The notes under the pieces are model-generated. The model searched no databases and was not told the origin of the DNA. It saw only the letters and a list, made by a program, of their open reading frames with translations. A program made the position numbers and the translations under genes. Positions 30,828 through 40,061 of a DNA stretch of 64,000 bases are shown here, piece after piece (position 1 is the first letter of the stretch; each line of letters begins with the position of its first letter). The DNA is from Melieria omissa (taxonomy: Eukaryota; Arthropoda; Insecta; Diptera; Ulidiidae), in the NCBI GenBank assembly GCA_963971225.1, contig OZ020270.1:78632432-78696431 (forward strand). The letters run 5' to 3'.

Positions 30828-32408
30828 ATGGTGAAATTCGAGCTGCTGAAGGTGGACCAGCTGAAGAAGGAGCTGGCTGCCTGGAATTTGCCGACTGCTG
30901 GCGGAAAGGTGGAGTTGCAGTTGCGCTTGCGAGAATCATGTGAGGAACGAGGCGTCGATTGGACTGTGCACGAGTTCGGAGTGCAAGAACAAGAGGCGTC
31001 GGCCAAAATGGAGGAATCGCCTGCAGGTGCGGCGTCGATGCAAAGTACGACTGCAGCGGCTGCGCCGCCACAAGCAATGGACATGAGCCAGCTAATGGTT
31101 GCACTTAAAGGCATGTTCGAGACTTCCAACCGCGAAATGGCAGCGAAAATGGAAACTGCGAATCAAGAGATGGCAGCGAAGCTGGAAACTACGAATCTCG
31201 AAATTTCGGCAAAAGTCGAGACAGCAAATCGAGAAATGTCAGCGAAGCTGGAAACTACGAATCTCGAAATTTCGGCAAAAGTCGAGACAGCAAATCGAGA
31301 AATGTCAGCGAAGCTGGAAACTACGAATCTCGAAATTTCGGCAAGAGTCGAGACTGCAAATCGAGAAATGGCGGAAAATTCTGCGCGCATAGAGCAGAAG
31401 GTGGAGGAAATTTCCAATAGCCTGAATGTGAAAGTTGAGCATCTCGAGACGCGAATAGACGATTGGGACAAACGAGTTGACGAAATGGGTGAATCCCTGA
31501 ATAGACGAGTTGACAACCTGGATGAGTCCTTGAACAAACGAGTTGACAGTCTGCAAGATTCGATGCACAGAAAGATAGACGAACGGTTTCGAGAGGTACA
31601 GCCACGAGAATGTTTGCCACCGGTTCAGGACGGTTTTGCTGCCAGAACAGAAGTGCCTACTTATGACGGTGCTGCGCCGTTCGACACATTTAAATTGCAA
31701 TTCGACTTGGCTGCTTTGGAAAATCAGTGGACTGATATCAGGAAAGGTCGGAGGTTGGCACTGGCGCTGAAAGGTCCTGCGGCGGAGGTAATCAAATCAG
31801 TTCCAGAATGTTTAAGAAGTGATTACGATGCCATCATGAGAGCATTAGCAGCGAAGTATAGCAACGAGCACAACCATGCGCTATACTACTGTGAGCTGAA
31901 GAACCGCAAGCAAAGAGCCAACGAGGCGCTGCAGACATATGCAGCAGACATTGAGCGGCTCGTACAGTTGTGCTACCCAAAATTTGGTGCTGATGATCTC
32001 GAGAGGATGAAGATTGAGTCGTTTGTTGAAGGTCTTCATGATCCAGAAACACGTCGCAGTGCGTTGATGATGGGCAAGCCAACATTTAAGGAAACGGTGA
32101 CCAGCGCGATGACATGTGAAGCGGCATGGATGGGGAGCACTCGGTATGCACCTGCAAGGATACGCCAGATTCAGGCGGACAACGACATTCCGATCCAAGC
32201 CATAAGCTCTGAGATACCGGGCAGGCCACGAGTGGTCTCCTCTAAAGTTGTTTGCTGGGTGTGTGGCAAGCAGGGCCACATATCACGAGACTGCCGCCAA
32301 CGAAAGAGGCGTTCCCGTTCCCGATCGCAATCGCCTGAAGCGAAGAATACTGACAATCGAAGCTCAGCCAACAAGCGCAGGGCTGAGGACGAGGAGCCGT
32401 TAAACTAA
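30828..32408 (+). CDS. Gypsy Gag protein
   Basis: 526 codons. Residues 1-40 resemble a SAP-type DNA/RNA-binding helix pair (LLKVDQLKKELAAWNLPTAGGK...LRLR). Residues 95-260 are a long coiled coil that includes three copies of a 22-residue unit (66 bp each, about 31,171-31,368; core LETTNLEISAKVETANREMS). The capsid-like domain follows (PTYDGAAPFDTFKLQF to about residue 445), then one CCHC knuckle CWVCGKQGHISRDC and an RS-rich basic tail. The stop at 32,406 directly follows a slippery heptamer. Gag packages the element RNA in virus-like particles. Confidence 0.88.
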   Translation: MVKFELLKVDQLKKELAAWNLPTAGGKVELQLRLRESCEERGVDWTVHEFGVQEQEASAKMEESPAGAASMQSTTAAAAPPQAMDMSQLMVALKGMFETSNREMAAKMETANQEMAAKLETTNLEISAKVETANREMSAKLETTNLEISAKVETANREMSAKLETTNLEISARVETANREMAENSARIEQKVEEISNSLNVKVEHLETRIDDWDKRVDEMGESLNRRVDNLDESLNKRVDSLQDSMHRKIDERFREVQPRECLPPVQDGFAARTEVPTYDGAAPFDTFKLQFDLAALENQWTDIRKGRRLALALKGPAAEVIKSVPECLRSDYDAIMRALAAKYSNEHNHALYYCELKNRKQRANEALQTYAADIERLVQLCYPKFGADDLERMKIESFVEGLHDPETRRSALMMGKPTFKETVTSAMTCEAAWMGSTRYAPARIRQIQADNDIPIQAISSEIPGRPRVVSSKVVCWVCGKQGHISRDCRQRKRRSRSRSQSPEAKNTDNRSSANKRRAEDEEPLN

Positions 32409-32458
32409 AACGGGTCAGCCCAAAGGGGCGTGAGCTGATCCCCACAATCTGCCGCCCC
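32399..32458 (+). promoter_or_regulatory. Predicted -1 ribosomal frameshift signal with pseudoknot
   Basis: The gag end reads G TTA AAC TAA. GTTAAAC (32,399-32,405) is a known type of slippery heptamer, and pol lies in the -1 frame. Six bases later, stem 1 GGGTCAGC (32,412-32,419) pairs with GCTGATCC (32,434-32,441), one G-U pair. Loop bases GGGGCG (32,425-32,430) can pair with CGCCCC (32,453-32,458), all Watson-Crick, giving an H-type pseudoknot. Spacing and geometry match known -1 signals. This would set the Gag to Gag-Pol ratio. Seen directly: bases, frames and pairing. Inferred: function. Confidence 0.7.
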
Positions 32459-32755
32459 ACCATCCTTGTCTCACAGCTGAAACGACAGCCCAGCAGCTTG
32501 ACAATTGAAGGAAGGATAGATGGAAAGTGGTTCGTGTTGACACTAGATACTGGAGCGTCATATTCGATCATAAAAAGGAAGCTGCTGAAGAACTGGGAAC
32601 CGCTGCATGGCATACAGCTGCGGACTGCGACTGGCGAGCGCGCGCCGGTGAGAGGGAAAGTTACGAAAACGATTGCTATCGGCACCAGCAGCCTGGAACA
32701 TGAGTTCATCGTCGCGGATATAATGGACGACGTGATTATCGGCGTGGATTTCATG
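32402..32755 (+). pseudogene. Gypsy Pol, N-terminal part with aspartic protease, interrupted
   Basis: The pol frame is open from the frameshift site: ELIPTICRP, then LTIEGRIDGKWFVLTLDTGASYSII with the retropepsin D-T-G near 32,543, and a second conserved block VIIGVDFM near 32,732. Right after GVDFM the sequence turns into an inverted copy of the gag-protease junction and the frame meets a stop at 32,894. The missing continuation (VIIGVDFMIRHGF) is found 699 bp later, in the same frame. Confidence 0.8.
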
Positions 32756-33454
32756 TTCCAGGCTGCTGGTGCCGATAGCAATCGTTTTCGTAACTTTCCC
32801 TCTCACCGGCGCGCGCTCGCCAGTCGCAGTCCGCAGCTGTATGCCATGAAGCGGTTCCCAGTTCTTCAGCAGCTTCCTTTTTATGATCGAATATGACGCT
32901 CCAGTATCTAGTGTCAACACGAACCACTTTCCATCTATCCTTCCTTCAATTGTCAAGCTGCTGGGCTGTCGTTTCAGCTGTGAGACAAGGATGGTGGGGC
33001 GGCAGATTGTGGGGATCAGCTCCTCGTCCTCAGCCCTGCGCTTGTTGGCTGAGCCTCGATTGTCAGTATTCTTCGCTTCAGGCGATTGCGATCGGGAACG
33101 GGAACGCCTCTTTCGTTGGCGGCAGTCTCGTGATATGTGGCCCTGCTTGCCACACACCCAGCAAACAACTTTAGAGGAGACCACTCGTGGCCTGCCCGGT
33201 ATCTCAGAGCTTATGGCTTGGATCGGAATGTCGTTGTCCGCCTGAATCTGGCGTATCCTTGCAGGTGCATACCGAGTGCTCCCCATCCATGCCGCTTCAT
33301 ATGTCATCGCGCTGGTCACCGTTTCCTTAAATGTTGGCTTGCCCATCATCAACGCACTGCGACGTGTTTCTGGATCATGAAGACCTTCACCTTGGAACAT
33401 GAGTTCATCGTCGCGGATATAATGGACGACGTGATTATCGGCGTGGATTTCATG
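32754..33454. repeat. Inverted duplication of gag-protease junction plus 60-bp direct repeat
   Basis: Bases 32,754-33,389 are the reverse complement of 32,027-32,700 except that the copy lacks 38 bp (32,396-32,433 in the original numbering, placement ambiguous by 3 bp) and carries a few substitutions. Bases 33,395-33,454 then repeat 32,696-32,755 directly. The minus-strand ORF at 32,558-33,679 and the apparent start of the long plus-strand ORF at 33,137 are artefacts of this structure. The arrangement fits template switching during reverse transcription. Confidence 0.85.
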
Positions 33455-36400
33455 ATTAGGCACGGTTTTACGCTGGACCTGAAGGAAAATGTGCTGAGAT
33501 ATGCCAACGTTGAATTCCCGCTGCACACCGGTTATGAGCGAAGCGGGGCGGTAAGGAAGGTTGTATCGGGTCAACGCAGGAGGATACCAGCGAATTCTGA
33601 GGCGATTGTGTGGGCAAAGGTGGACGAGGACGATGGGACGAGTCGGCTGTGGGTAGTAGAAGCACCGAAACAAGGACACGACAACATCATCATCGGACGT
33701 ACATTAGTGGAACCTAAAAATGGCAGGATACCAGTCAGAATACTGAACCCCCTGAATGCACCCAGATATGTCGGAAAAGATGAGGTAATCGGCGAGTGTA
33801 AGGAAGCTGTAGCAGTGGTCAATTGCGAGAGTAGCCCACCTGGAGGTAATAAGAAGAGCGGTTTTAACATGGACGCCATACCGCAGGAGAACCAGTGGAG
33901 CAGCGAGTTGACGGCCAAGCAGAAACGGAAGGCGAGGTCACTCCTGCAGCACTATGGGTCAATTTTTGCGGCAGAAGCAGGCGGAAGAACAGCCATAGTG
34001 AAGCACAACATCGACACCGGAAGTGCAAAACAGATTCGCCAACCGCCAAGACGAGTTCCTCTGGCCAAGAGGGAGGAGGTCACCAATTTGATCGAGAACA
34101 TGCGGAAAGACAAGGTCATAGAGCCTTCTTCGGGCCCCTGGTGCTCGCCGGTCGTGCTAGTCAAGAAAAAAGATGGCAGTACCCGGTTTTGTGTGGACTA
34201 TCGGAAGCTCAATGATGTGACCAAGAAGGACAGTTATCCACTACCTCGGATCGATGACACCCTGGACACACTGTCAGGCACGCAGTGGTTCTCCACGCTC
34301 GACTTACGCAGCGGCTATTGGCAGGTAGAGCTTGCAGACAAGGACAAGGAGAAAACGGCTTTCAGTGTTGGCGATGGTTTGTGGCAGTTCACCGTCATGC
34401 CGTTTGGACTCTGCAACGCACCAGCAACATTCGAGCGGCTAATGGAACGCGTGCTAAAAGGGCTGCATTGGCGGACGTGTCTGGTGTACCTCGACGACAT
34501 AATCGTAATGGGTAAAAGCTTCGACGACCACCTGGGAAAGCTGAAGGAGGTATTTGAGCGGATACAACAAGCCGGGCTTAAACTCAACCCAAAGAAGTGC
34601 TCGCTGTTCCAAAAGGAGGTCAAGTATCTGGGCCATACGGTTTCCGCCCGCGGAGTGCATACGGATGAAGGCAAAATCACGGCGGTGAAGGAGTGGCCCC
34701 GACCACGCAATCTACACGAACTCCGCAGTTTCCTGGGCCTGTGTACATACTACCGCCGATTTGTTCCGGGATTCGCGAACATAGCCAGCAGCTTGCACAA
34801 ACTGACGAAAAAGAGCCAAGCTTTCGAGTGGAGCGAGGAGCAGGAACAGGCTTTTGCACGTCTGAAGGAAAAACTGTGCAGTGCTCCAATTCTGGCCTTC
34901 CCCGTGCCTGGGGAGATGTTTGTGCTGGATACAGATGCAAGCGGGAATAGTATTGGCGGTGTGCTATCACAGATAATAGACGGCCAGGAACAAGTGATAG
35001 CGTACTACAGCAGGGTTCTATCGAAACCGGAGCGCAACTACTGTGTGACACGGAGAGAACTGCTGGCGGTACTGGACTGCGTAAAGCACTTCCACAAATA
35101 CCTGTGTGGACAAAAGTTTCGCCTGCGCACAGATCATGCGGCATTGAGATGGCTCCTGAACTTTAAAGATCCTGAAGGGCAATTGGCGCGGTGGATCGAG
35201 CGACTGCAGAGCTACGACTACACGATAGAGCATCGCAAGGGCAGTAGCCATGGAAATGCCGATGCCTTGTCCCGCCGTCCGTGCAAAGTCGAATGCAGGC
35301 AATGCTCGCGAGCCGAAAGCAAAGAACAGATAGTGGACGTCCGGTTGGTCAGCGTCATGCCAGAGGAAGAGTGGTCTGCGGAGAGGCTACAAAAAGACCA
35401 GCATGAGGATGCGGATCTTGCAAAAATCGTCGAAGGCAAGGAGCAAGGCGCACGTCCAGACTGGCAGGAGATGGCTGGTGAAAGCCCGATCGCTAAGGCT
35501 TACTGGGCACAGTGGAAAAGTTTGCGGCTGAAGGAAGGCTGCCTGTACCGCGAATGGGAGAGCGCGGATGGTCGTACCAGCAACCCCCTAATGGTAGTGC
35601 CGAAAAGCAGAATCAACGAGGTCATCGAGGCATACCATAACGACTCCAGTGGAGGGCACCTAGGCATCACCAAAACCGTCGCCAAAATAAAAAGACGATT
35701 CTACTGGGTAGGATGTCAGGAGTCTGTAGCCGAGTGGATTAAGAGCTGCGACCGATGTTCAGCCGCGAAAGGGCCGACAAGAAAATCTCGAGGCCGCATG
35801 CAGCAGTACAACGTGGGAGCGCCCTTCGAGCGGATTGCTATGGACGTCGCCGGCCCATTCCCAACTAGCACTCAAGGCAACAAATATGTGCTGGTCGTAA
35901 TGGATTACTTCAGCAAATGGCCCGAAGTGTACCCTATTCCTAACCAGGAGGCCACTACGATCTCGGAAAAGCTGGTAAACAACTGGGTAGCCCGGTTCGG
36001 AGTTCCGTTGGAGTTGCACTCAGATCAAGGCCGGAATTTCGAGTCTGCGGTATTCAAGGAAGTGTGTGGGCTGCTGGGGATAAAGAAAACGCGTACCACT
36101 CCTTTGCACCCACAGTCCGACGGCATGGTGGAACGCTTTAACCGGACGCTGGAGGAATACCTGCGGAAAGTGGTAGGCAGGAATCAAAAGGATTGGGACA
36201 CGCATATCCCCCTGTTCCTGATGGCGTATAGGTCAGCCCCGCACGACACGACATCACTCACTCCAGCCCGAGCAGTGTTCGGCACAGAGTTGCGGTTACC
36301 CGCTGACTTGAAGTTCGGGGTAGTCAGCACGACGGGAGGCGCTAAGACGGAATACGTGGCCAATAAGCGGGCGGAACTGGAGGAAATTCACCAATTTATA

Positions 36401-36703
36401 AGGGGCCGCACCAAACTGGTCAGCGATAAGGCGAAAGCCAGATACGATCTACGGGCCAACTCAGCAGGGTTCCAAGAAGGCGATTTGGTAATGCTCTACA
36501 ACCCGCAGCGGAGGAAAGGTTTGTCTCCAAAACTTCAAGCGTCATGGGAAGTACCTTACGAAGTCGTGACTAGGATTAACGACGTGGTATACCGGATTCA
36601 ACGTTGCAACAATAGAGGCGCTAAGCTGAAGGTAGTCCATTTGGAGCGCCTGGCGCCTTATCACAGCGGAGCCTCGGCACTTGTTCGGGACGAACAAGTC
36701 TAA
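33395..36703 (+). CDS. Gypsy Pol: end of protease, RT, RNase H, integrase
   Basis: Continuous frame of about 1,100 codons. RT: VDYRKLND, LDLRSGYWQV, MPFGLCNAPATF, YLDDIIV near 34,487. RNase H: LDTDASGNSIGGVLSQ near 34,927, ELLAVLDCVKHF, LRTDHAALRWL. Integrase: H-x4-H-type zinc finger with CDRC near 35,749, MDVAGPFP, HSDQGRNF near 36,018, and the Glu in GMVERFNRTLEEYL near 36,124. A C-terminal GPY/F-like module (GDLVMLYNPQRRKGLSPKL) follows. It ends 12 bp before the 3' LTR. Catalytic residues are intact. Translation as Gag-Pol is blocked in this copy by the upstream duplication. Confidence 0.9.
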   Translation, partial: EHEFIVADIMDDVIIGVDFMIRHGFTLDLKENVLRYANVEFPLHTGYERSGAVRKVVSGQRRRIPANSEAIVWAKVDEDDGTSRLWVVEAPKQGHDNIIIGRTLVEPKNGRIPVRILNPLNAPRYVGKDEVIGECKEAVAVVNCESSPPGGNKKSGFNMDAIPQENQWSSELTAKQKRKARSLLQHYGSIFAAEAGGRTAIVKHNIDTGSAKQIRQPPRRVPLAKREEVTNLIENMRKDKVIEPSSGPWCSPVVLVKKKDGSTRFCVDYRKLNDVTKKDSYPLPRIDDTLDTLSGTQWFSTLDLRSGYWQVELADKDKEKTAFSVGDGLWQFTVMPFGLCNAPATFERLMERVLKGLHWRTCLVYLDDIIVMGKSFDDHLGKLKEVFERIQQAGLKLNPKKCSLFQKEVKYLGHTVSARGVHTDEGKITAVKEWPRPRNLHELRSFLGLCTYYRRFVPGFANIASSLHKLTKKSQAFEWSEEQEQAFARLKEKLCSAPILAFPVPGEMFVLDTDASGNSIGGVLSQIIDGQEQVIAYYSRVLSKPERNYCVTRRELLAVLDCVKHFHKYLCGQKFRLRTDHAALRWLLNFKDPEGQLARWIERLQSYDYTIEHRKGSSHGNADALSRRPCKVECRQCSRAESKEQIVDVRLVSVMPEEEWSAERLQKDQHEDADLAKIVEGKEQGARPDWQEMAGESPIAKAYWAQWKSLRLKEGCLYREWESADGRTSNPLMVVPKSRINEVIEAYHNDSSGGHLGITKTVAKIKRRFYWVGCQESVAEWIKSCDRCSAAKGPTRKSRGRMQQYNVGAPFERIAMDVAGPFPTSTQGNKYVLVVMDYFSKWPEVYPIPNQEATTISEKLVNNWVARFGVPLELHSDQGRNFESAVFKEVCGLLGIKKTRTTPLHPQSDGMVERFNRTLEEYLRKVVGRNQKDWDTHIPLFLMAYRSAPHDTTSLTPARAVFGTELRLPADLKFGVVSTTGGAKTEYVANKRAELEEIHQFIRGRTKLVSDKAKARYDLRANSAGFQEGDLVMLYNPQRRKGLSPKLQASWEVPYEVVTRINDVVYRIQRCNNRGAKLKVVHLERLAPYHSGASALVRDEQV

Positions 36704-36714
36704 GTGGTGGGCAG

Positions 36715-37137
36715 TGTAACGATGAGCCAGTCTGTCGCGGTGCAAAGCAACCCTGCCGCTACGTGCCGTGCCATAACCCAATCTGGCAACGACGGCCGCG
36801 ATAGTAACTTTTAGTCCAACCTGGCAACGATGGTCGCGGTCATCAGGGAAACTTCTAGTCCAATCTGGCAACGTGCGAGAACGATCTGCGCGACGGCCGG
36901 ACAGAGTATAAAAGGTGGCCAGATGCGGTGCAGCGAGTCAGTCTGGTTTTGACAAGTGAAGTTGCCACACGAAGTGACTAAGCAAATACTTAGGTGTACG
37001 AACAGTAAAGTGTAAACTGTGAATAATAAAGTGACTGTTGGTTTATTTTATTGTCTGCGTTTAAGAAACTGTGTTTTATTTTCAAATTACACAATCCAGA
37101 GATACGCAACAGCCCACTAGACTTAGTATTCGTAACA
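36715..37137 (+). repeat. 3' LTR of Gypsy element
   Basis: 423 bp, identical by eye to the 5' copy. Preceded by AAGTGGTGGGCAG, a short purine-rich tract. Confidence 0.92.
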
Positions 37138-37140
37138 ATA

Positions 37141-37300
37141 TGAAGCCTGTGAGTTGGTGTAAAGTTCTTTTATTTCTTGTTAAGTAAATTGAAGTTTACA
37201 AACGTGGTTCCTGACCGAATCGCGTGATGGCGAATGAGAAGGGCAGCCAACGTGGGAGTGAAGTCAGCAGAGTTGCATTTGGCTGCATGTGGTTGCCACA
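37141..37300 (-). repeat. 3' LTR (left copy) of CsRn1-like element
   Basis: 160 bp, TGAAGCC at its left edge and CCACA at its right. It differs from the other copy by T/G in GAAGTTTAC and C/G in GGCAGCCAAC. The younger Gypsy element lies directly against its left edge. Confidence 0.85.
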
Positions 37301-37314
37301 TGGCTCCCCTTCCC

Positions 37315-39388
37315 GAAAAAAAAAAATTGTTTAAGCTGCAAAACGTACGACCTTTTTGGGTTTCGAAGCTGTACCGCTCTCTTCCCTCGTCGCAGCGCTA
37401 TTGACGCATCCCGGGCTGTCTACAATGTTCATTTCTACGTACGCAGGCTTCAGTCGATCGACGGAAACGTTACAGGCCTTTCCGTTGAGGAGGATTGTGA
37501 AGTACTTGCTATGCCTGTTTAAGACTTTATAGGGTCCGTCATATGGGTGTGAGAATGAAGGTCCTATTTGCCCGCGGCGGACGAAGACGGTGGCTGGTGT
37601 GCTTCAAATCCTTGAATTTAAAAACAGGATGCTTTGCGTGGCGCGACATCCGTTTAAGGGTCAAGCCGTGGAATTGATTTCGTAAAATTTGTACCAGGTC
37701 GGGTGCGTTAGTTTCTTGTGAGGAGGGAGCGAGGAACTCTCCAGGTAAACGAATTGTTTCGCCGTAAACTAGTTCGGATGGAGTAGCGTTGATATCTTCT
37801 TTCCAAGACGATCGCAGGCGTAGCAAAACGGCCGGCAGGGCGTCGTACCATGATTCGTTGTGGCAGAGCAACGCCGCCTTGAGCTGTCGATGAAGCCTTT
37901 CAACAAGGCCATTTGCCTGTGGGTGATACGCTGTGGTTGTGATATGCTTTGAACCCAAGAGCTCATTAAGTTTTTTGAAAATCTCTGACTGGAATTGTAC
38001 ACCCTGGTCCGAAGTGATCTTAGCTGGTATACCGTATCGAGCGATCCAATTAAGCATGAACGCACGCGCGACCGTGTCTGCCCTTGCATCTTCCAGGGGG
38101 ATTGCTTCGGGAAAACGCGTAAAGCGATCGATGATTGTGAGACATTGTCCACATCCTCTTGACGGGGGCAGCGTTACTAAGTCGATGTGGATGTGCTGGA
38201 AGCGTCGGGTTGGGGGTTGGAAATTTCCAATTGGGGAGACGTTATGCCTGGTGATTTTATTGCGTTGGCAGGGAATGCAAGTTTTGGCCCAGTTGCGGCA
38301 GTCTTTGTTAATAGATGGCCACACGTAGCGCTCCGCTTCCTCGAACCGCGTTGTCCGGGGTGAGAAAGCGAATGAAGTGAATGGAAAACTTGCTTTCTTA
38401 AGGCTTTCGGTACGTAAGAGCGTGTTCTCCCAGTTGAGACATCACAGTATATTGTAATATTTGAATCCTTGTACAGAACGCGTTGGAGGTTTAATGAGCA
38501 GCTTGGATTCTTGAGCAAGCTTTGAAGTTCGTCGTCGTTTTTCTGTTGAGAGGCGAGTTCGTTGAGTGAGATCGCGGATGAAATGGCGTCAAGGCGGGAC
38601 AAGGTGTCTGCCACGATGTTATCGCTGCCTGCGATGTGTTTAATTTCAGTTGAGAACTGTCCGATGAAATCTAATCTGCGAAATTGGCACGGTGAGGCTT
38701 TGTCTAGTCGCTGCTTGAACGCATGAATCAACGGCTTGTGATCTGTGTAAATTGTAATATGCCTACCTTCGAAAACGTGCCTGAAGTGTTTGATTGCTTC
38801 GTATATTGCGTACAGCTCTCGATCGTATGTTGATAACTCAGACGAACGTTCGGTTAGCTTTTTGCTGAAAAATGCTAGTGGTTGCCAAGCATTTTTAATT
38901 CTTTGCTGTAGGACAGCACCTACTGCATGCTGGGATGCGTCAGTGAAGATTGCCCATTCAGTGTCGCTTTTAGGGTGTGCCAGGTGCATCGCATTTACTA
39001 GCGCTTGCTTACAACGCACGAATGCCGACTCTAGTTCGGTTGTCCAGACGACGGGGTGTGTGCTTTTGATGGTTGGCCCTTCCAACAGTTTGTTGAACGG
39101 GGCTAGCAGCTGCGCAGCATTTTTTATGAATTTTCGGTAGAAGTTAATAGTACCTAGGAAGGAACGCAATGTTTTTATTGTCGATGGCTTTGGATATTCT
39201 AAAATTGCTGAGACTCTCTCCGCCAATGGTTTAATACCTGAGTTGGAGACGGTATGTCCCAAAAATGTTACCTCCTTTTGTGCAAGTGTCGTTTTTGCCG
39301 CATTTATCGTAAGGCCTACATCTTGAAGACGGTTAAACAAAATTCGTAAATGTTCCATGTGTTGACTTTCATTGTCCGATGCTACGAG
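37315..39388 (-). pseudogene. CsRn1-like Pol, 3' half: RT end, RNase H, integrase
   Basis: Read from 39,388 downward, just after the nested element: thumb and connection (EHLRILFNRLQDVGL, TFLGHTVS), RNase H (AIFTDASQHAVGAVL near 38,955; YTDHKPLIHAF), a frameshift near 38,330-38,340 (between HPGQRG and WPSINKD), integrase zinc CIPCQ, HIDLVTLPPS, TSDQGVQFQSEIF near 38,015, and NGLVERLHRQLK with the Glu near 37,900. A further shift near 37,600 leads to a C-terminal tail that can be followed to about 37,315. The shifts make this copy defective. ORF limits at 38,177 and 37,539 are due to them. Confidence 0.8.
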
Positions 39389-39541
39389 TGTGAACGGTGC
39401 CGAGGAGAAGAAGAAGAGTTGAGTGAACGAGCCGACACGCGACGACACGCGCCGCTACCGATGTCGCGCAAAATCATTTTAAAGTTGTTCAATTGTCTTT
39501 CTTTTGTTAAATAAAAGTGTGCGGGAAGTTACCGCGTTACA
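39389..39541 (+). repeat. 5' LTR of nested Gypsy element
   Basis: 153 bp with AATAAAAG near its 3' end. The following ATTTCAGAAGTGGGAT resembles the inner part of a tRNA-Leu primer site but lacks the TGG start, so the primer is unclear. Confidence 0.88.
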
Positions 39542-39684
39542 ATTTCAGAAGTGGGATGGAAATCCATCCAAATCGCGAGCGTAGCTTTTAACCACGGCCA
39601 GCGGAGCGCCGGTGTGCAAATCGCTTTTATACATGTACGCACATTCAAACATTGCGGCGATGAAGAAATAACGGTTAATGATCA

Positions 39685-39835
39685 AATAACGAGAACGCCA
39701 CGAAGACGTAACGAGAACGCAACGAAAACGTGTCAACGAGAACGCAACGAAAACGTGTCAACGAGAACGTAACGAAAACATGTTAACGATAACGCAACGA
39801 AAACGTGGTAACGAAAACGTGAAGAATAACGAGTA
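39685..39835 (+). repeat. Leader repeats in nested Gypsy element
   Basis: About five imperfect copies of a 25-27-bp unit built from AACGAGAACGCAACGAAAAC, ending in variants of GTGTC. They lie in the untranslated leader between LTR and gag, where packaging or translation signals of such elements are found. No ORF is supported. Confidence 0.75.
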
Positions 39836-40061
39836 AGAATTGAACGAACGATAGCGAATGCAGAAAACGGACGAAACGCAAGGAGAACAAAAAACGCAAA
39901 CGGTCAAGATCAAGGCCAAAGTTCAAAGTTAAGTAGAAAACGGACACAACGCGAGTGAAGCAGTGGAAAATACGCAAACGGTTAAGATAAGTTCAAAGTT
40001 GAACAAAACGGTCGAAACGCAGGTAGAACAGTCGAAAGAAAACGTCTAAGAGCAATTCAAG

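Larger units (their letters stand above)
30327..37137 (+). mobile_element. Ty3/Gypsy LTR retrotransposon with internal inverted duplication
   Basis: Two 423-bp LTRs (TGTAACGATG...GTAACA) look identical. A 4-bp duplication ATAT lies at 30,323-30,326 and 37,138-37,141, and its last base is also the first base of the neighbouring CsRn1-like LTR. The element has a tRNA-Leu-type primer site, gag, a predicted -1 frameshift signal, and pol. A 699-bp inverted-plus-direct duplication disrupts the protease region, so this copy is young but defective. Confidence 0.93.

Noticed and set aside
33137..33394. Start region of an apparent 1,188-codon plus-strand ORF in the Gypsy element
   Set aside because: The first 86 codons are antisense of gag in the inverted duplication. 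The true Pol sequence begins only at about 33,395.
32558..33679. 373-codon minus-strand ORF with zinc knuckle and D-T-G motif
   Set aside because: It reads the inverted gag-protease copy and antisense Pol on either side, so it is a rearrangement product and not a separate gene.
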